Positions 61,376 through 64,000 of a stretch of DNA of 64,000 nucleotides are shown in pieces (positions within the stretch are counted from its first letter, which is position 1; each line of letters opens with the position of its first letter). The notes under the pieces are model-generated. The model had not been told where the DNA came from, made no database searches, and was given only the letters and a program-made list of their open reading frames with translations. This stretch comes from Aricia agestis (lineage: Eukaryota > Arthropoda > Insecta > Lepidoptera > Lycaenidae). The translations under genes were made by a program, and so were the position numbers. The stretch lies in the NCBI RefSeq assembly GCF_905147365.1, contig NC_056418.1, positions 1,208,001 through 1,272,000 on the forward strand. The letters run 5' to 3'.

Positions 61376-61974
61376 AAGTAGGGACTTTGACCCTCTGGGA
61401 GTAATTAGGATGGAGGCCTCTCATTACGGAATCGAACTCAATAATAAGCCGATAATTAATAATTAAAAACCCGTCGGAATTATCTCCGTTAGAGACAGAA
61501 AAAATATCTCGAGAGCTACTCACAGCAAAATCTACTCGCTAATGGCAATTTTCATTTTTAAATGATAAATTAATTATTATATGTACAAAAAAGCAATTTT
61601 TTAGAGTAATAAATAAATTACAAAATATCATAATTTAATTAAAAAAAAAGTAAGCAGTAACCGAAATAACAGCGTCGCAAAAAAAGCGAGTGATCAAAAG
61701 TAAAATTATTACCATGTGCACGTAAATGAATTCCAGAAACTCCTTTATCAAAAGGCTATTTAAAAGGAAAAATTAACAAAAAGGTTTTCTGAAACAAAAG
61801 CAGTACATTTTCCTTAATGGGTTTCCCGGGCTCGCCTCGCTTGTTCCTGGAGGAAACTCCACAGTGCATAATGGCGGGAAAACACACGCAAATCGACCGA
61901 AACTTAGAATTAGGACGATAGTGAAATTTTGTTATGTCATAAATTGTGTGTTTTGTGTTTACACATCGTTTCAA
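61376..61974. other. Intergenic AT-rich DNA
   Basis: No gene or recognised repeat; A-rich around 61620-61690. Confidence 0.35.
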
Positions 61975-62310
61975 TTTTTTAATGAAATAAGGGGGCAAAC
62001 GAGCAAACGGGTCACCTGATGGAAAGCAACTTCCGTCGCCCTTGGACACTCGCAGCATCAGAAGAGCTGCAGGTGCGTTGCCGACCTTTTAATAGGGAAT
62101 AGGGTAATAGGGAGGGTAGGGATGGGAAGGGAAGGAAATAGGGAAGGGTAGGGAAGGGAATAGGGTAGGGTATTGGGCCTCCAGTAAACTCACTCACTCG
62201 GCGAAACACAGCGCAAGCGCTGTTTCACGCCGGTTTTCTGTGAGAACGTGGTATTTCTCCGGTTGAGCCGGCCCATTCGTGCCGAAGCATGGCTCTCTCA
62301 CGTATAAATC
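61975..62310 (+). repeat. Dispersed repeat family G
   Basis: AAGGGGGCAAACGAGCAAACGG to GAACGTGGTATTTCTCCGGT, with minisatellite AGGGAATAGGGTA at about 62092-62180. Confidence 0.75.
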
Positions 62311-62842
62311 TCATTCAAAATCAATTGTTTTAGTGTGTGTAATGTGTGTTGCGCTTTGTCATAAGATGCGTTTATACCAAACTGACTATCAGCCGCCAAC
62401 TGAGCAAGCCCACTAGCCCAAAAAGTTAGGATTCGTAGGTGCGATTTCACCAATGAAATTAAACGCTCTTAGTGGACACTGAACTGGTTCTAAACGTATA
62501 AACGCGTTTGTATTTTGACAGATGTGTTTGGTTAGTTTATGTATTGTTTCTTACTATTTTGTTGATAAAATAACGTGACACGGCTCCAAAATGACGAAAA
62601 TATGTAAAATCATCGCGCGACGTCATGTAAACTTAGATTTATAAATCGCGATTAAAAGAAGATTGTGAAATCCATTTGAAACAAAACGAGTGTGAACACG
62701 AACACATGACCGGGTTCATCGTTGAACTTGAACAAGAACATTTATAAAACTTAGTTCTCATGAACTAAGTTTTATAAAAAGAAGTTTTAAGTGTGAATGG
62801 TGAAATCTCCACTTAGAAGCTGTATTAAAATAGTTGGATAAT
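62311..62842. other. Intergenic DNA with a hairpin
   Basis: No gene. 62742-62777 is a hairpin (TTATAAAACTTAGTTC / TCAT / complement). Confidence 0.45.
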
Positions 62843-62990
62843 AGTACCGTTTTGCACTACGTCCGACCCGAACCCGTGAAATTACGATCTGGAATAGACG
62901 CGTACAACGATTTGTATGATAGCCCGGCTTCCGATACGTCATCTGATACTCGGTTGATCGGATTTTGATTGGACGTAGTACAAAACCGCT
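62843..62990. mobile_element. MITE with GTACTACGTCC-type TIRs
   Basis: TTTTGCACTACGTCC at the left and GGACGTAGTACAAAA at the right (one mismatch), about 148 bp, non-coding. Confidence 0.5.
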
Positions 62991-63199
62991 CTTATTCTAA
63001 GATAATATTTTTTTTAAATATAATATTTAGATAATTTTTATTTTATATCTTACTAGATGACCCGGTGATCTTCATATCACTTCCGTCCTGATATAAATTC
63101 TTCCTTGAACTTCCACGAGTATTTCAGGACTAAAATTAGCCCAATCGGCTCAGCCTCTCTCAGTTTTAGCGAGACTAACAAAAGTGAAAATTCATTTTT

Positions 63200-63388
63200 A
63201 TTCTCCGTTGCGCCAAAACTCGGTTATCGCGCGGGAACCGTAAATTTTCTGGGACCAAAAGTATTCTATGTCCTTTCCCGGGACTCAAGGTTTCAGCAAA
63301 ATCGGTTCAGTAGTTTGGGCGTGAAGAGGTAACAGAAAGACAGAAGGACAGACAGACACACTTTCGCATTTATAATATTAAGTATGGA
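63200..63388 (+). repeat. RTE-type 3' tail (family R)
   Basis: CTCCGTTGCGCCAAAACTCGG to CATTTATAATATTAAGTATGG; preceded by a related non-coding stretch from 63050. Confidence 0.6.
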
Positions 63389-64000
63389 TAGATTATATAG
63401 ACTACGTAGATGGTTCTGGAAGCGAGTGCATGTCCCATTGTGTTCTCGTTAGCGGGTGTCGGGCAGGGGCAGCACCTGAGCGAGTTAGACGTAGCGGATT
63501 ATATCTGCCGGCGACGTGCAAATTGATCGACACCACTACTACTGGTTAGAGGTGCTCGAACATTCGAGACTAAAATTAACCGATTTAGGAGCCGAATAAG
63601 TGGAGCTGGGCCCTGATCCACAATGCGTAATTCGACTCGGATTCGGAAACTTCGTCGCGCGACGTAGAATATGAACCCAGAAAGCTTGAACGCGTGACCG
63701 CTGTCTGTCTGGTATGTCCCTTAATATACGCATTAGCGTGACGCTGTCTATGATTTTTGTCAATTTTTCTACACTTTCGATCAAAATTCAAGGCCAACAG
63801 CGTGCCAGTAAAGTATGAGCTTACGAAACTGGAGGGCCGCGGCAGTACCTTTGAAATTAACATGTTGAAATCGGCTCACATGTCTTATTTTGCTGTCAAA
63901 GTTATCGAATGCATTTTGCTGGGAACATCTTTTTGCTTTACATTAATAGTTTATTTATTTATTTAGTTTATCAATAGTTAAATAAAATATTAAAACAGCC
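63389..64000. other. Right-edge spacer
   Basis: No supported gene. Short frames on both strands show no domain. Moderate GC at 63400-63520 could be an old coding or repeat fragment but was not identified. Confidence 0.35.

Noticed and set aside
63757..63966. 69-codon frame at the right edge with a hydrophobic end
   Set aside because: No family resemblance, AT-rich 3' half, no supporting splice or start context.
1..64000. CRISPR array, prokaryotic operon or phage module
   Set aside because: No spaced direct repeats of that type and no prokaryotic gene structure; spliced genes and animal transposons throughout.

Overview
The window looks like nuclear DNA of a moth or butterfly (Lepidoptera). 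Introns and spacers are AT-rich while short coding exons are GC-rich. The repeats look like those common in lepidopteran genomes: RTE-type LINE/SINE tails ending in ATTAGTATGGA, PIF/Harbinger-like MITEs with TTA/TAA duplications, hAT fragments and tRNA-derived SINEs. The order assignment is inference from texture; no single sequence proves it.

Two host genes are supported, both on the plus strand. (1) 6116-14284: the DEAD-box helicase DDX42 (SF3b125), 12 exons with continuous splice phases and all helicase motifs. The N-terminal exons are not visible and probably lie left of the window. (2) 25561-57542: a Mab-21/cGAS-fold gene of 18 phase-compatible exons (1088 codons), with an N-myristoylation-type start, a degenerate nucleotidyltransferase active site and an unusually long C-terminal extension. 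A GC-rich 5' UTR exon probably lies near 20850-20970. Exons 10-18 could be a separate gene, because 42500 offers a plausible independent start.

Layout: 1-1711, minus-strand Ty3/gypsy remnant; 3366-4011, a complete small LTR element (TRIM); 4030-6100, terminal-inverted-repeat elements; 6116-14284, DDX42 with repeat-filled introns; 14285-20850, spacer with MITEs, an RTE LINE wreck and poly-G/poly-C tracts; 20850-57542, the Mab-21 gene, whose 11.2-kb intron 4 is a nested transposon stack (split repeat, truncated LINE, intact LINE with two open ORFs, then a hAT element); 57543-64000, spacer with nested MITEs and a truncated RNase-H LINE bracketed by a 165-bp direct duplication.

The most notable observations are: an hsp-like promoter (heat-shock elements, TATA and initiator at canonical spacing) on an antisense LTR-like insertion in intron 14; three places where the 3' part of a coding exon is copied into the following intron; an intact two-ORF LINE whose ORF2 has no AUG ahead of its endonuclease domain; and the 165-bp duplication around a LINE. 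The two host genes share no evident pathway. DDX42 belongs to U2/SF3b spliceosome assembly; the role of the Mab-21 protein is unknown.
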